64,000 nucleotides of DNA. Origin: Pomphorhynchus laevis (Eukaryota; Acanthocephala; Palaeacanthocephala; Echinorhynchida; Pomphorhynchidae). This document shows, piece by piece, positions 28,101 to 43,100 of this stretch; position 1 is the stretch's first letter, and each line of letters opens with the position of its first letter. The stretch lies in the NCBI GenBank assembly GCA_012934845.2, contig WNNJ02000655.1:35828-99827 (forward strand). The letters run 5' to 3'. Under the pieces are notes generated by a model that made no database searches, was not told where the DNA came from, and saw only the letters and a list, made by a program, of their open reading frames with translations. Both the position numbers and the translations under genes were made by a program.

Positions 28101-31100
28101 TAATTGATTTGGATTAAAATGAAATAATTTACAAATAAAATTTGTTACTTTTGAAAATGTTAAAATGAAATAATTGCATCGATATTATTGAATTACGAAA
28201 TAAGAAGGAATTATCATTTGCCAATTATAATATCAACATCTTTCAAGTTAACCTAAATAAATATTTTCTGTCATTTTGAATAGATTTTCAAAACTTTGTT
28301 GCGCACGACGCTTCATTAAAATAATACCATATTAATACTATAGCGGTAGTGTTCGCTAAGTGTTAGTATTCTTAACATTTTACACTTCCTCAATTATCTC
28401 GTTTTCAATCTAAACAAAATTTATAAAAACCAAACATCAACATCTTACCTTTTACACTCATCGATTATCTCGTTTGTCAATTCAAAACAATTTATCATTA
28501 AAACATTGAAATTTTATATTTACATTTGATATTTAATTTGTATGTGAAATATTAGTCATATATCAGTCATTTTTATCTACCTTTCTTAATTCTAAAATTT
28601 TGTTTTTTGAGATTTCCATTTATCAACCTACTAATTTTGCATAGAAACAATATTTTATTCCAAATAATTATAATGAACATTATTAATTAATAATTATGTA
28701 TTTAAACTTTTTAATAAGTAATTATAAATTTATTTATAATTATTTATAATTATATATAATTATAGAAATAATTATTGTAACATAAAAATTATTATTTATA
28801 TAAATAATTATTTATAGTTTTAGGCTAGAATATGGATGATATAATTTAAAGTTAATTTAAAGAGATAGTCATGTACCACAGTATTGCGTTGATTATGCAA
28901 TTACAGAGATATATCATTATTTTGACATAGATAATGTATTTTATGTTAACATATTCTTATCATAACCTTTTTGCATGTCAATTTTCGATTTTATATAATA
29001 TGCAATCTTAACTATCTTTAGGTGAAATACATATAGTTTTTGATCATCTTTCACATTTTGTTTGCATTCAATTGGAAGAATGATGACGTGTAACATGCAC
29101 AGTTTAATCTTGAATATAAGTTAAAGATTGTCTAGATCAGTTCTCGTATTCGAATTTCAACTCCTATTAGGGCTCGAATGGTTCCTCCTAAAATATTATA
29201 CATTATTAATATTAATTACAAATATTAAATATTATTATATAATATTTAATAAATATTAAACATTATATATTAAAATATAAATATTAAATATTATTTAATA
29301 TTAAAATATTAAATACTATTTTACAAATATTAAATATTATATTATTTTTTTCAGATGTCAAATTACTCTATTCTTCGGTTTTTTTATTGTCAACGACGTC
29401 AGTGAATTTTAGTGATTTCTTGCACCATAATTATCTTTACAGCTACCTCCTAATTGATTGTCTCCCGCATCTGATCTTGTAATTATGTGATCCTGAATGG
29501 TGTGAATTTAGATAATGTCACCAGCATGTGGCTACACTGTCACTTGTACAATATACAGTATTCACATCTCGGCCTAACATGGCATTTCTTATAGCGGTGT
29601 ACTATATATTGTTGAGGCAAAATGGTTACATTCGATGTTAGTTTTGTTATATTTGTGTATCTATGAACGCTCTTTCGAAGAATATGTTATTCACGTGCAC
29701 GTTAAATTCACTAATTTGCTATCTTGTCAATGATAAACTGTAACTTGTTAATAGGGCTTCATCCCACGCTTTGATTAATACATACACCTGAGCATTTACT
29801 ACTAATGTCTGATTAAATAACATCACGGATAATTTATCCATAATGATTATTTTTTTACTGGATTTTTCCCAAAAATGACGCTATATTAAAGCGTCATTAT
29901 TGAGTAGAATAATGATGCATAATCAATGCTCTTACATTGAAGATAATTAAAATATTTTATCTTTATTTCTTTTCATTTCCAAAATAAACAACTATTTCAT
30001 CATTAGTGATTCATGAATTGTTCATTCCTTTCAATTTACTGATTTAACAATTATCCAAGACATCCCCTTTAAACGCAAGTACCAACTAGCGTTTAATAAG
30101 TTCATATACCAGCTATCCACAGAGACGCAGTCTCCTTACGTTCCACATATTTATCCTCTTTTCAATCAAAGCGCTTTGAATTAGGATTCTCTGACCCTTA
30201 AATTCTTTCCAGCTTTGATCACGAAGCGTCATACATTCGTTTGCGTCAATACTTTCTTCGTCGATCATATATGTGTTTTCCTTGTTGCTTTTGTGTAAAC
30301 AAGGAGACAAACTAACTTGTAATTTCAAACCAACTTGGTTTTCGACTAACCAAATGCTCAAAAATTAATGCCTTTAAAACTTGATGGGTATTCAGGATTA
30401 TTTGTATTCCGTAAGAGTTTTAATCATATTCAAACCCAATTATTCCATTCAAAATAGATTCTTTAAACTACGAAACTACCATAAATGTTCTTTTAGTAGT
30501 AAAATTAATTATACCGGTTGATAGCTTAATAATGTGCCGACAATGGATGATTATTCACTGTTGATTTATATTTAAATAAATAACACGGAGAGTAATAATA
30601 ACGAAAACATTAATGTTTTAATTAAATTATATTTTAAAATTATTATTTAAATATAATGTTGAAGATATCGCATTATATTCTCTTCATACAGAATTATAAA
30701 TACAAAAACGTTTATTAAAATAAATGTTTATCACTTACTTTGACATTTTCAATGTATTAAGAAAATATTATTAAATATTATTAAATATTTTCCACGCATA
30801 TTTTCCATACTTATATGTATAATTTCATATAAGTATTTTTATTAGACGATTGTATAATTATTCGGAATTTTAATAATATTATATTTAATAATATTAAATA
30901 TAATAATAAAAATTATAATTATTAATTTAATATTATATTAAATATAATATTAAATTAATAATATACATACAAAACTAACATAATTTTACCGGATATTAAT
31001 TATACCAGATAATAACTTGATAGCTTGATAATATAGCGGACAATAAATGATATTAAATCATAAATACAAACGTTTATCACTTAATTTAACATTTCCATGT

Positions 31101-34100
31101 ATTTGGAAAACATTTAGAAAATATTGTATTTCCATGTATATTTCTATGTATTTAGTATAAATCATTGGTTTACGACGTAAGTAAATTATCAATTTACTAA
31201 TTAATCCTATTTTTTTACTATTGATAAATTTTAATGCTTTATATCTTAATAAATATAAAATAAATAGTAAACAAATACTTGCTACTAAACCATCATCATT
31301 TTATACTAAATAATAAGCCTCTTACTTTGCATGAAGGTTTTCACAAATACATGATCGCCAACTCCAATTAATAGCCACATTTGGCGAAAAAATGTTTATC
31401 GTATGATCCGGCAACTTATTACCGTAATGTGTTCACTTAAAATTGAAAACAAATTATTTATCAGATATTTTGCCAGTGTTCACATTGAATTCGCTTATTT
31501 ATAACTCACCGAATTGACTGACGGATTTTACCAGTTTACGCTTGATGTTTACGTACGCGAGAAATATTTGTTAGCATTCGATCTTTGCTGATCACAGAGG
31601 TGATCGCTCGCTGGCTACTAATTTTTTCTGTTATGATTCTTTCTCGATGTTATTTCTTGCTGGTCTGCCACAATCTCAATACTATTATTTGGATAGGTTA
31701 CCGATATTTCAATTAATTGGCTTTTGTAAAATGAAATATGTTTTGTTCAATAGAGAAACAAGGCTCCGGAATTATTTTACTTGACATTCTCTAGAATGAC
31801 AGATCTCTAATATTATATTTTAATGTTCTGAAAAAAGTCGATTATTAACCATAAATTAAAATTGCGCTTACATGTTGGAGATTTGCACCAGTATTACTCT
31901 TTACGCCAAGATATTCCTACGCAAAGGAATGCTCTTATGAATTATGAAATCTGTAATCGAAAACTACTGGTAACGTTATATTATGTAATAAGAAAGACTT
32001 TCAATATAACTTTTTAATTAACACGAACAAGAGAGTATAAACCTGCATGCTTTTTTACAACCTTTGTATGGAAGCTTAGCCCGGAATGCACCTACCACAG
32101 ACGTCAAGCCCCCAATGGGGCGTTTTGACCTTAGTCTACTCACCACCACAGGGTGGTCTCATCAGTGTGGTCATGTAGCTACACAACGTCGACAGTACTT
32201 AATCCTCAATTAAGCTCTGAAAGGAATTCACTAAGCGCACGCTCTTCCACCGGTGACCAGCCTTACATCCGGTATGGTTTGCGTAAGCAGTGGTTTCACA
32301 GGACAGCACATGTGCTATCGTTCCTTTCTTCATTAGCTCACTAAGGATGCTGAACAAGCAACATGCTTGTATACAGCTGAAGCACAAATCAATAGCAAAA
32401 GCTCTCTAGCTACAAAGCACGGGCAAAACTCTAGTGCAGATGCAAATATTCATCACTCCACATTTGGTGGTTATATGAATTGAAAACTACTGGTGACGGA
32501 TATTTATAAGAAAGACTTTCAATACGACTTTTTAAATTAACACGATCAGGAAAGTATAAACCTGCATGCTTTTTACAACCTTCGTCGGGAAGCTTAACCC
32601 GTGATGCGGCTATTAGAGACGCATAGCCTCCAATGAAATCAGTAATATGATAAACCCAAATCTTATAATCAAATTGTTACAGCCGTTTTATTAATAGAAT
32701 ATGGCGAATATTAAATTATCAAAAGTGATAGACAATTTAGAATACGTTATGAAAATAGCACAATTAAGTTTTCCATAAAACTTAATTTTTCAAGATTGTA
32801 TACAAACTTTCATACAATCTAGTGGTATCTATCGCTATTTGAATAAACTTACTTTACAATTAAAATTGTGCATTTTAGCTGGCCCAATCAATTCCTAAAG
32901 AAGCGTTTAGTTTGCCCACTGTCACTCTTCACGAAGTAAGTTAGTTATGTTCTTGTTAAATGATTTTCAACCTTAAAAGTATTAAGAAATGTGGATCATT
33001 GTCAATTATTAATCGATGCTTTTATATGCGTCTCTGGTGTGGTTACTCTGTTTAGAAGGGCGCAGAACAAATACAGTTTTAGTTAAATTATTAAATAATT
33101 TATTTAAATTATTAAATTATTAATTAAATACCTTCAATCATCCTGCACTAAATTAATCATTTGCATGTATAGGAGATCTTATGTAGTTGTTTAATAACAA
33201 GTTGCGCTGATGAATTTTAGTAAAAACCTGATCCCATTTCATTGAAATGACTTGGATTTGTTAATTCTTCAATTTTACTTGTGAACCGACTTTCTACATC
33301 TTTACCTTTCTATATTTTTATTATTTAAAAATCGAAAGATATATTTTCTGTGCAATTTTCTCAATTCAACGGAATCAATGTAGTTGTGTTCTAAACTGAA
33401 TCGATATCATTGCACTATAATGGCTTTTGCTCATTAAATCTTTGGTTTTGCCGACGAACATGGGATTACATTTGTTGACGATCACGTCTAATAAATTATC
33501 TAGAATTATTTTTAGTACACAAGTCATCTATTGTAAGAATATAATACGAATGTATAGACTGTTCTTAGTGCATTAATTCGTTAAATAATTCCATATTTGG
33601 CAAGGTAAAGGATAGTATAAATTTTCGTTTACTTAGATTTGTATTAAAAATGTGCATTTCTTTTTAATTTATAATTTTGTAATTTTATAATTTTATAGTT
33701 TTGTAAATTATAGTTTTATAAATTGTAGTTTCATAAATGACCTAATTTCGCGGCTAATATATAATTTTTAATTCCTGATGATAACAAAAGCTGTTAAAAT
33801 GTTCTCAAACGTTTTAGAATAAAGTATGCTTTAAACTTCGATCTTGTCAATTTGTAAAAGTTTACATTGAATATTATCCACAAATCTGAGACTACCAAGT
33901 TAAATTCAATCCCACTAAGGTTAAAATCATTTTGCCAATCACATAATATTAACAATTATGATACAATTCACATTATATTCACAGCTGATATTCGGTATAT
34001 TAATGTATTAATGATTGCACACTATGCTGATAACTCTTGGTGTATCTTCAGCCGGACAATATTTAAAGATATGTCATGTTGGAAATATAAATTGTTGACC

Positions 34101-37100
34101 ACAAATGTTTAAATTCATACATATTGAATCAGTTAAAATTCAGTAATTGTAAAATCGTCAACAACCCCTTAGGACATGATGACTCTTATGTCAGAGTCAT
34201 CATGATACGTGCAGCTTTTACAAAAATAAACCTACTCATGTCGAAGAGTGCTTGAGATGGATAACTTATACTAGATCGTTTTATAATTTAATTCCAATCT
34301 ATTAGAATGAAAATTTACACTTCCAAACAGACTCAATGTTCACGTCTCAAATCTAATTAAACAGTGGATCCAAGATTCCTTCATGCTAAAATTTTTCAGA
34401 CAATTTCATAATACGTCCATGAGGATTACTTCACAGACGGTGTGATCAGGTTTCTGAGCTCTTTGCAATCGATTATTCGATAGCAAAGTTCTATCGGATA
34501 ATCGCTATTAGTTGTTCTGCAATGGGAAATCGAATTTACAAATGTCTCGACTTTCTCATTACAAAAAGAGTCACCAAAGTTAATCATCTTCGTAATACAC
34601 TACAGGTTACGACTCTAATGTAGCCAATTTACTAAGTATACAACTCAATACTAAATGTATTAAATTGCAATTTGTAATAAATTCTTAAATGTTTTTCATC
34701 AATTAGAAATTTATAAATGATATGTAGTTTTTAAATCATAAAATACGATTAAAATCACAATATAAATTATGTTTATTTAATTTAAAATAAATATATTTTG
34801 ATTGTATTTGTCTTCCTCTGCTACATAAGTTTACCTAATTTATTTCCGTTTAGAATTTATTCGAAAAAATAAAAAAATATATTTCCCCCTCTGATTCACA
34901 TGTAAGTTTCTGACTTTTTTATTTAGTCATTTTTAGACGTAAATGCTAGAACAAAATGTTATTATATTTTCATACATTTTAATATAATTCTACAATACAT
35001 CTTAATGTGCTCAGTAAAAAATGGAGCTGACGTTCTTTAAACACTATTTATAATTTACGAAATGCACAACTTTTCTGAAATTATAGATAAGCTGGTATGA
35101 ACTTAAATATAATTTAATTTAACTATAATCTATAATTTACTTTATTAAAAATTAATTTTTGTAAGAAACACCTATAATGCTTTGCCACTTCACAAAACAA
35201 AATATTTTGCAATGACTTAATGTCTTGTAAAATTTCATCAAGCCATTTGATGACTCAAAGATGACTCATTTAATGGAAGATATTTTAAACACATTTAGAA
35301 TCGATCAAAGATTTATCGATCATTAAAAGAATTTTCAACGACCATTATAAATTAATTTTTGTAGGAAACACCTATAATGCTTTGCCTTTTCGCAAAACAA
35401 AATATTTTGCAATGACTTAATGTCTTGTAAAATTTCATCAAGTCATTTGATGACTCAAAGATGACTCATTTAATGAAACATATTCTAAGCACATTTAGAA
35501 TCGATCAAAGATTTATCGATCATTTAAAAGAATTTTCAATGACCAGTATAAATTAAATTTTATAAGAAACACCTATAATGCCTTGCCATTTCGCAAAACA
35601 AAATATTTTGCAATGACTTGTAAAATTATTTTTTAATATCTTGTAATGTCTTATTACTTTGCAATGTCTTGTAAAATTACATCAAGCCATTTGAGGACTC
35701 GGAGATGACTCATTTTATGTCACATTTTCTAAGTGAATGGTCATTTTAAAGTGAATAAAGCGATACGGTAAATTTCTTTGATGAGGTCAGTTGTCGAAAA
35801 TTTGATTAAAATATAATGTTTGGCCAAATGTCTTCTTCTACTGTGATGTGCCTGAACTCAATTTCAGAAAAATAATAATATTTTTGATATTAATGTATTA
35901 TAAATTAATATTTTTTGAAAAGTAATTCTTCGATTATTATATTATTAAACATACTGTTGTTATATTTTAAGAATTCTAGTGAATGCGAAGAATATGTTGA
36001 AGATTTTGTTGAAGATGACATTAAATATCTGATGGTTTGCTATGATTTTTATTATTACAGATAATTTTATTATTTGATATGGCGGTTTGTTTTGCAATTA
36101 TTTTGTAATTAAATGATTTAAACTTTAAAAGCGAACTCTGAATAGAGAGAATTTAAAGAACTGTTAGATTTAGTTACATAATTTTCTATTAAAGTAATTT
36201 AAAGCTGTTAAATATCAATTAAAACCGAATAAATTCTATTAAATTCGATTTAAAGCTGTTCAATATTGATTTTAAATTTAATATTTTTAGGACATGAAAA
36301 CAGTTCTATTTTTCATAAATGCATATACCTTAATTTTATAAATTCAAAAATATATTATTTTACTTTTATTGCGTTTTCCTTTTTTAAATTATGTTATTTA
36401 AAGTATAAAATCAATATAAAAATCAAATTGTATTCAAATACAATCAAACATTTGATTTAAATCAATTTTTCAAATGCTGAAATCAATTTAAAAAATCAAC
36501 TTTGCAAAATACACAATGAGAAAAATGATTCATTCATTTTAATAAAAATTACAAAATTCATTCATGAACAACTGAATTCTTAAATAGTCTCATAATATTA
36601 ATGTCTTTAATGTCATTTTCTAAAGAAGAAAACAAAACACAAGAAGGGCATTTAAACTCAAGGTTATTTTGTTAATTATCTAAGTGCATTATATATTATC
36701 TAAAATATATAAAATCAATCGTTTCCATTAAATTAATTATTGAAGCTTTGCAAATGCAGTGCAAGATTATTAGCTTTCATAATTACACATAATATTACAT
36801 AATATATATAATTATACATATAATATATAATATAATTATACATACATTATACATAATTATAAATAAAATAATATATGCTCGTACATAATATATAAATCTA
36901 TTTTGACTAATATAGTCATTACCATTATACCTTCAGGTTATGTCACTACTTTGAAGAAATCATTCAAATTTATAGCAAAAATCAATGTTAAATAATCATA
37001 ACAATAATATGTTAGAAATTTAAAATTCAATAACCTATTAGCGGTTCATCGTTTTTGATAGTGTATAACTACTAATTTTGCTCTCAATATTTTATTTCAT

Positions 37101-40100
37101 TATTTTATCAATTTAATTAATTTCTCAGTGGAAATAATTTGAAAATAGCCGTCATTTAATATGAAATTTAGCAATAAGGGATGATACAGAATAGCTGGTA
37201 AATAATTTTAAATAACAGTGTCAGTTACCATCTTTCGTTTATCCTTCCTTTTGACCAGCTGGTGACGATCTGACGTTACAAGCATCTTCATGCTCGAGAT
37301 ATTTATTTTTCTTCATGCTTATCCCTATTAGAGGTCGCACGCCATACTGAATCTCTACCACATCACTCGATCCACTATTGTTTCCAAGCTACTTTTCGCT
37401 CGTTCTTTGGTTTCCTCACAGTGACCAAGCGGGATCTCAGCAAGTCGCTTCCGAAAACGCCCAAGCCGAGTTTGCTTTTTAGTTTTGATTCATTATGTTA
37501 AGAGTTTGGAGCGATATTTTCACAGTCAGATGTCATTCCTGACAGCAATCATCCCCTTTTTAAACCGGGCTAGGGAATGGCCTTGGCAGAAATTGCGCGA
37601 GATGCTAATTGAATTAACTTATCATTACTACATGTTACTGTATTAGAATGTAAATGTGAGACGTATTTTACTATGTATAATATCATACATAGACGTTTTA
37701 AATCTGCATCAATAATCCGCGAATTTTTGGGATTTGCTTAAGTGAAGGAAAGTAACACCCATTAATAGCGTGGTATACTGTAGGTTTATGAATACAGCAG
37801 CAATGTAGATACAAATTTGGTTGTCTTTAAATTTATTTTTGCCTATTCAAAATTAATCGGTAAATATTATTGTGAAGTACATAAGAAATATATTACAGTT
37901 TCCTAAACTGCTAATTCTTACGTTCAATTTCATTTCCCTTTAAATTCGTTTTTTAAAGCATTGGACATAGAGCGGATAAATTGCTTTATTGTGAAAAAGA
38001 ATTCGTTCTAGAAATTTAAATTTAATTTAATATTATTAAAATTTAATTAAATTCTAAAAAATTTTGTTTTAATTAAAAATCTTGCAATTGAGTTGTAATT
38101 ACATTAAGGTTTTAATGTTAATAGCTACATTTTTACAATGCATTTAGGAATATAGGAAATATTTTGTTGAGTATCTCAAGCTATATAAATTACCTCTGGA
38201 GAAGGTAAATTTATCTTAAGCATTTTTCAAATTTGTATTTTCTTTCGAATAAAAAATATTAAAATTTAAGTTAGTAATTGAATTTATTTAATTTTATTAA
38301 ATAATTTTTAAATTTTTATTTAGTTAAAAAGTAATTTTTTAATCATATAGCCTTTGTTACGATCAATTCATTTCATTATTCGTTCAAGAACGATGCAATC
38401 CACAACTGGAGATTGAAACAAAAACTATTAAATTTGTTTTGTGGTAAATCGTCAAAATTTATTTTTTTGAATTTCATGGATATTTCTTTCAGTTATTAAT
38501 ACATTTTGTTTAGTTTTTAAGCATTTAATGTCTCATTATAAATAACTAAAAATATTTTTAAGTATTTTTGTATTTAAAAATTTTTATATTATTATAAATT
38601 TTTTCAATCGTTATAATAATTAATATATTGTCAAAATATATTAAATATCTCCAGTATTGTACAAATACATATCATGTAAACGTTTATTAAATATTTGTTT
38701 AATAGGAATTTATCAATAATTTATTAATTAACTATTAATTAAATAATTATTATTTATTAATAATTTATCAATATATATTTGTTATATGTAAAATAAAAAT
38801 TCTAGTACTATATCGGAATAAGCAGAATTCATTATATATTAGTTTAATCTAAATGCATTCATTAAACATATCCACCAGTATGATCTCAGTCATCAGTAAA
38901 ATTTTAAAAAATTACCTATAAATATTTTTTAAACATTAATATTTAATATACAATATTTAATATTATGAAATTTTGGTAAATTATGAATAAATTAGCTACT
39001 TAAAACTTGTCAATAAAACATTCAAAAATATAGGGGATTAATGCAATGATAAGTTAAACGTTTAGCAATATAAAACGAAATTTAAACTTAAATGTATAAA
39101 ACTCAAACAATTTTATATAAAATGTAAATGCCTTTTAAATATATCCTCGAAATTTAAATACTTAAAATATTTTATATTAAATTTATATCTAGTTTTTTTA
39201 ATATCTACGCATTTAATATTTATCATTTATAGATTTTAATTGATATTTATTATTTCCGAACCGATTAAAATTTTTAATCGAATCAGAAAAATCAAATTAA
39301 TACATTTAGTTAACGTTCATTTTGAAAATTATTGTATATACAGGATATATGAAAAAACATCAGTGAGTTGACACAAAATTAAATTTACAATAGAATTCAT
39401 TTATAGTAAATGTATTTGGTAAATGTTTATAACAAATGTTTAATAGTTAACTAATAAACATAAATTTATTAGTTAATTTATTAATAAACCGTTTCTTATG
39501 TAAAGGCTAAGCTTTTCGATTCTTATATTCTACTATAATTTGCAATTAAGCAAATCGATAAAGTTGAAGAAACGCTGAATATTCCATTAATACGAGCAGA
39601 ATTGAATGTAAGCCTATTCACTTTTTACTACTTCTATTTGTTGTTTGACTTAGCGATCAATCTTCTTTTATCATTACAATGATAATGAATGTTGGTTTAG
39701 TTTTATTCTTTTTTGCATTAAGCTTCATGATTAGTTTTCATTCAAATATAAAAGATATATTAAACTTTAAATGAAACAAAATTAGTTCAATATTTCAACA
39801 TTGGACTTATAATTGAATTATAAAAGTAAATAGAATTTATTAAACTAAAAATAAAATTGATAATTTTACTGATACATGTATTTATTATACATTTTACTGA
39901 TAATTATTTTTCTTTACTTTTGTCATTTATTTTTTATTATAAACGGCGATGATCATAAATTCCTTATTTGTCTAAGTAAATAATTTAAATAATTTAATTC
40001 TTTTAATTAAATTGCAATCATTATTAAATTTATTAAAATTAGTTAAATTTTAAACTACATTGCTATATTTATTCGGAGTTCTATATCAGTTAAGAAATTG

Positions 40101-43100
40101 AAAATAACGAATTTTTAGTTTACGTTTTGATAAAATCACAAATGAGAGGAAATTGCGATAAGTTAGCCAATAAAACTATATTGTAAGCAATAAAATTATA
40201 CTAATAATCTTTCAAAATGAAATATATTTCATCGAATTAAACAATAAAAACATATTTTACAATGAACCTATGGCGAGCAATTAAATTGTTCACAAAAATA
40301 ACGTTTCCATGTAAACAATTTTAATTTTTAACAGTATTAGATGCAGTATTCGGCAAAATACGAAAATCTAAAAGTATTGACACTATTTAATCGGTTTACA
40401 TATAATTTTAATAAGCGATTTATGCTAGTAATCGAAAGAACTATTTATTCATAAACAATTTGTCAATTTATTAATAAAGTTATTTATTTACTGTAATCGC
40501 AAGAAATCATTTATAAATATTAGTAATTTATGATAATTACTAATATTTTATAGTCAATTATTAGTAATAAATTATTAAGCTATAAAATTAGTAAATAATA
40601 ATTAGTAATTTATAATGATATTTTTATAATATTAGTAATTATATTTATAAGTAAATTATTAGTAAATTATTTATAATTTCTATTTATTCACATCGTTTAT
40701 ATTAGACATTTTTGAAATACTGATACTTATGATTGAATAATTTCTGCTTAACAGCAACTCAACGAAAAATACCAGAGTTTCGAAATTTTATTAAAACGAT
40801 CTCTTCACATACTGACTAAGAAAGAATTGGATTCATTTGATATTGAATATACAAGTAAGAGTTTATCGGAATTTATGCTTATTTTCATCAATAATCGTCT
40901 TTATTTTACTCGGTCAAATTGATATCAGTTAAAGTTTCTGTTATCTAAATCGTCTGATTGATAAATCAGAAAAAGAAATTTTTAAACTCGAATTTTGATT
41001 TATCAAAATTCAATAATACACACTAAACCCATATCAATTGTCAATACAAAGAAAATATTTCCCTTCATTTAAAAAATTATTAAAGAACGAAGTAAAAAAT
41101 ATTTCTTTTTATTTAAAACAATACAAAATTGTGATAGCTTCTGCTATCATCAGGATTAAAAAACATAAAATTTATATTAATAAAACAATTTTATTGTTTT
41201 ATTTTTAATTTTATTACTATCAGGAGCTATCGAAATATTGTACTTTTAAATAAAGGGAAATTTCTTCGTTCCTTTAAAACTATCTTATCAAAATTCTGAT
41301 AAATCGGAATTAATAAAAATTTTAATTACATAACATTGACTTTATTAATCGAACCAGCTAACTGAGTCTACGTATTTAATATAATATTCAAATAAAAAAT
41401 AAACAAATAATGCATATCAACCACATCACTTGAGTTCTGCTACTCACTTTCTTCATTTACGATAGTTTCCTTATAACTGACACCCCGTAGCTGCCCCTTC
41501 GAGATTGTTGACTTCGAGAAGTTTCATCAATCAAATCTAGGATAACCTAGATTATGATGTACTAATCAAATCAGCTAACTAAGTCTACGTATTGTTATAT
41601 AATTATAAAATAAACAAAACATAATAATGCTAAATCAAAATTTAATAATTAAATAATAAAATAAATAATTGTTTTAAGATTTTTTATAATTTAAATCAAG
41701 TTAAAATAAAAAATAAAATTTAAAATAAACGTCATTTTTATGAATTGACTAATAAATAACAGACGTTGTATCAGAATAAGAATTAGAGGTCATCAGGAGG
41801 AACTGCTATGCTATCAGGTTTCGGCCCCTAACTCCTCTACCCAACATAGCAGCGGGGCCAAATACATGCTAATGATGTATTTCCTCTGAAATAACTATCT
41901 AGTATCTTATTCTAATGCAAAGTATATTATTTATTATCCATCCATAAAAATTTGCCACTTAAGAGTTTAAATTTATTCTTTATATTATTGTGTTGATTTA
42001 TATATTTTACTATTTTCTGTTTGATGTTATTTTTATAGTAACCTAGTTTAAAATATGTATCTATTAAATTATTCAAATGATTTTGAAGAAAGCCAATATC
42101 ATTACATATTGTTGCAATTCTTAAAATTTCATTATTTAATGTATTATATTTTATATTATATGGTATGCATGAATGCTCATGCAAAAATATGTTTCTTATA
42201 AATTTAAATATGTCATCTTTACGATATAAATTAATAGTAGTTTTAGTTAATGTTAATTTAATGTTCATATCTAGATATACACCTTCTTTATCATTAATAT
42301 TGGTTTTGTTAAGAATAAGGCTTTCTGGATAAATGTGCTCACTAATTGAATAAAAATTATTAGAATTAAATACACATATATCATCAATGTATCGAAACAT
42401 ATATTTCATATATTTATATAGTTTAGATTTAGTTTTTACACAGTTATGAACAAATTCATATTCTATAAAGCTTAAAAACAAGTCAGCTATAATTGGGCTA
42501 CTATTATATTTTATATTATATGGTATGCATAAATGCTTATCTTTTTCCGAATATAAAATTAATTAATTTTACTAACGCTTTTTACTAATGTATCTTTAAT
42601 ATCTTCTAAAAATAAATAAGCGTTACAAAGTTTTAGAAAATAAATAAGTTTTACCAAGTTTTTTGAAAATAAATAAGTTTTACAAGTTAACTGTAAATGA
42701 TTTTATAAATATTTTAATTATTATTAAAAATTGAAAAATATTAATTTAACAGACTACATTGGTCTGGTATCTTCTATGGATATCACAGCTTGCTTGCCTT
42801 TGAAAAATATATTCTGATATTTGTCATATATATTTTTGTCAAAAATATATTTGTCCATCTATACCCCTCTTACCACATTTACCTATTTCACTCCCGTTTA
42901 TCCCCTTCACACCCTATTTAACCATTTACCTTCTTTATTTAATTTATCCTCCTTAAATTCTGTTTACCCCCTCTTCCCCTAAATTTTATTTGCCCCCTTT
43001 ATTAAGGGAGTATACTAAAGGTTGTGTACTAAAGGTTGTAAAAAAAAGATAAATGTGAGTTAAAGTGGGTAAACGAGGAAAAAGTGGTGAGTATTTCAAA

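Noticed and set aside
29355-29401. Possible 47-nt exon starting MSNYSILRF after a T-rich acceptor
   Set aside because: It ends in phase 2, which fits neither neighbouring firm exon; the composition is ordinary for this region.
32153-32387. Overlapping ORFs on both strands
   Set aside because: Both lie in the G+C-richer ribozyme-bearing repeat, and stretches are repeated non-coding sequence.
33206-33230. CTGATGA at 33.2 kb
   Set aside because: No GAAA or complementary stem follows within a plausible distance.
41755-41900. Hammerhead ribozyme in the A+T-rich retroelement tail (CTCCTGATGACC and CCGAAACC on the minus strand)
   Set aside because: CTGATGA and GAAA are both present, but no arrangement gave compatible stems II and III; the order and flanking bases do not pair.
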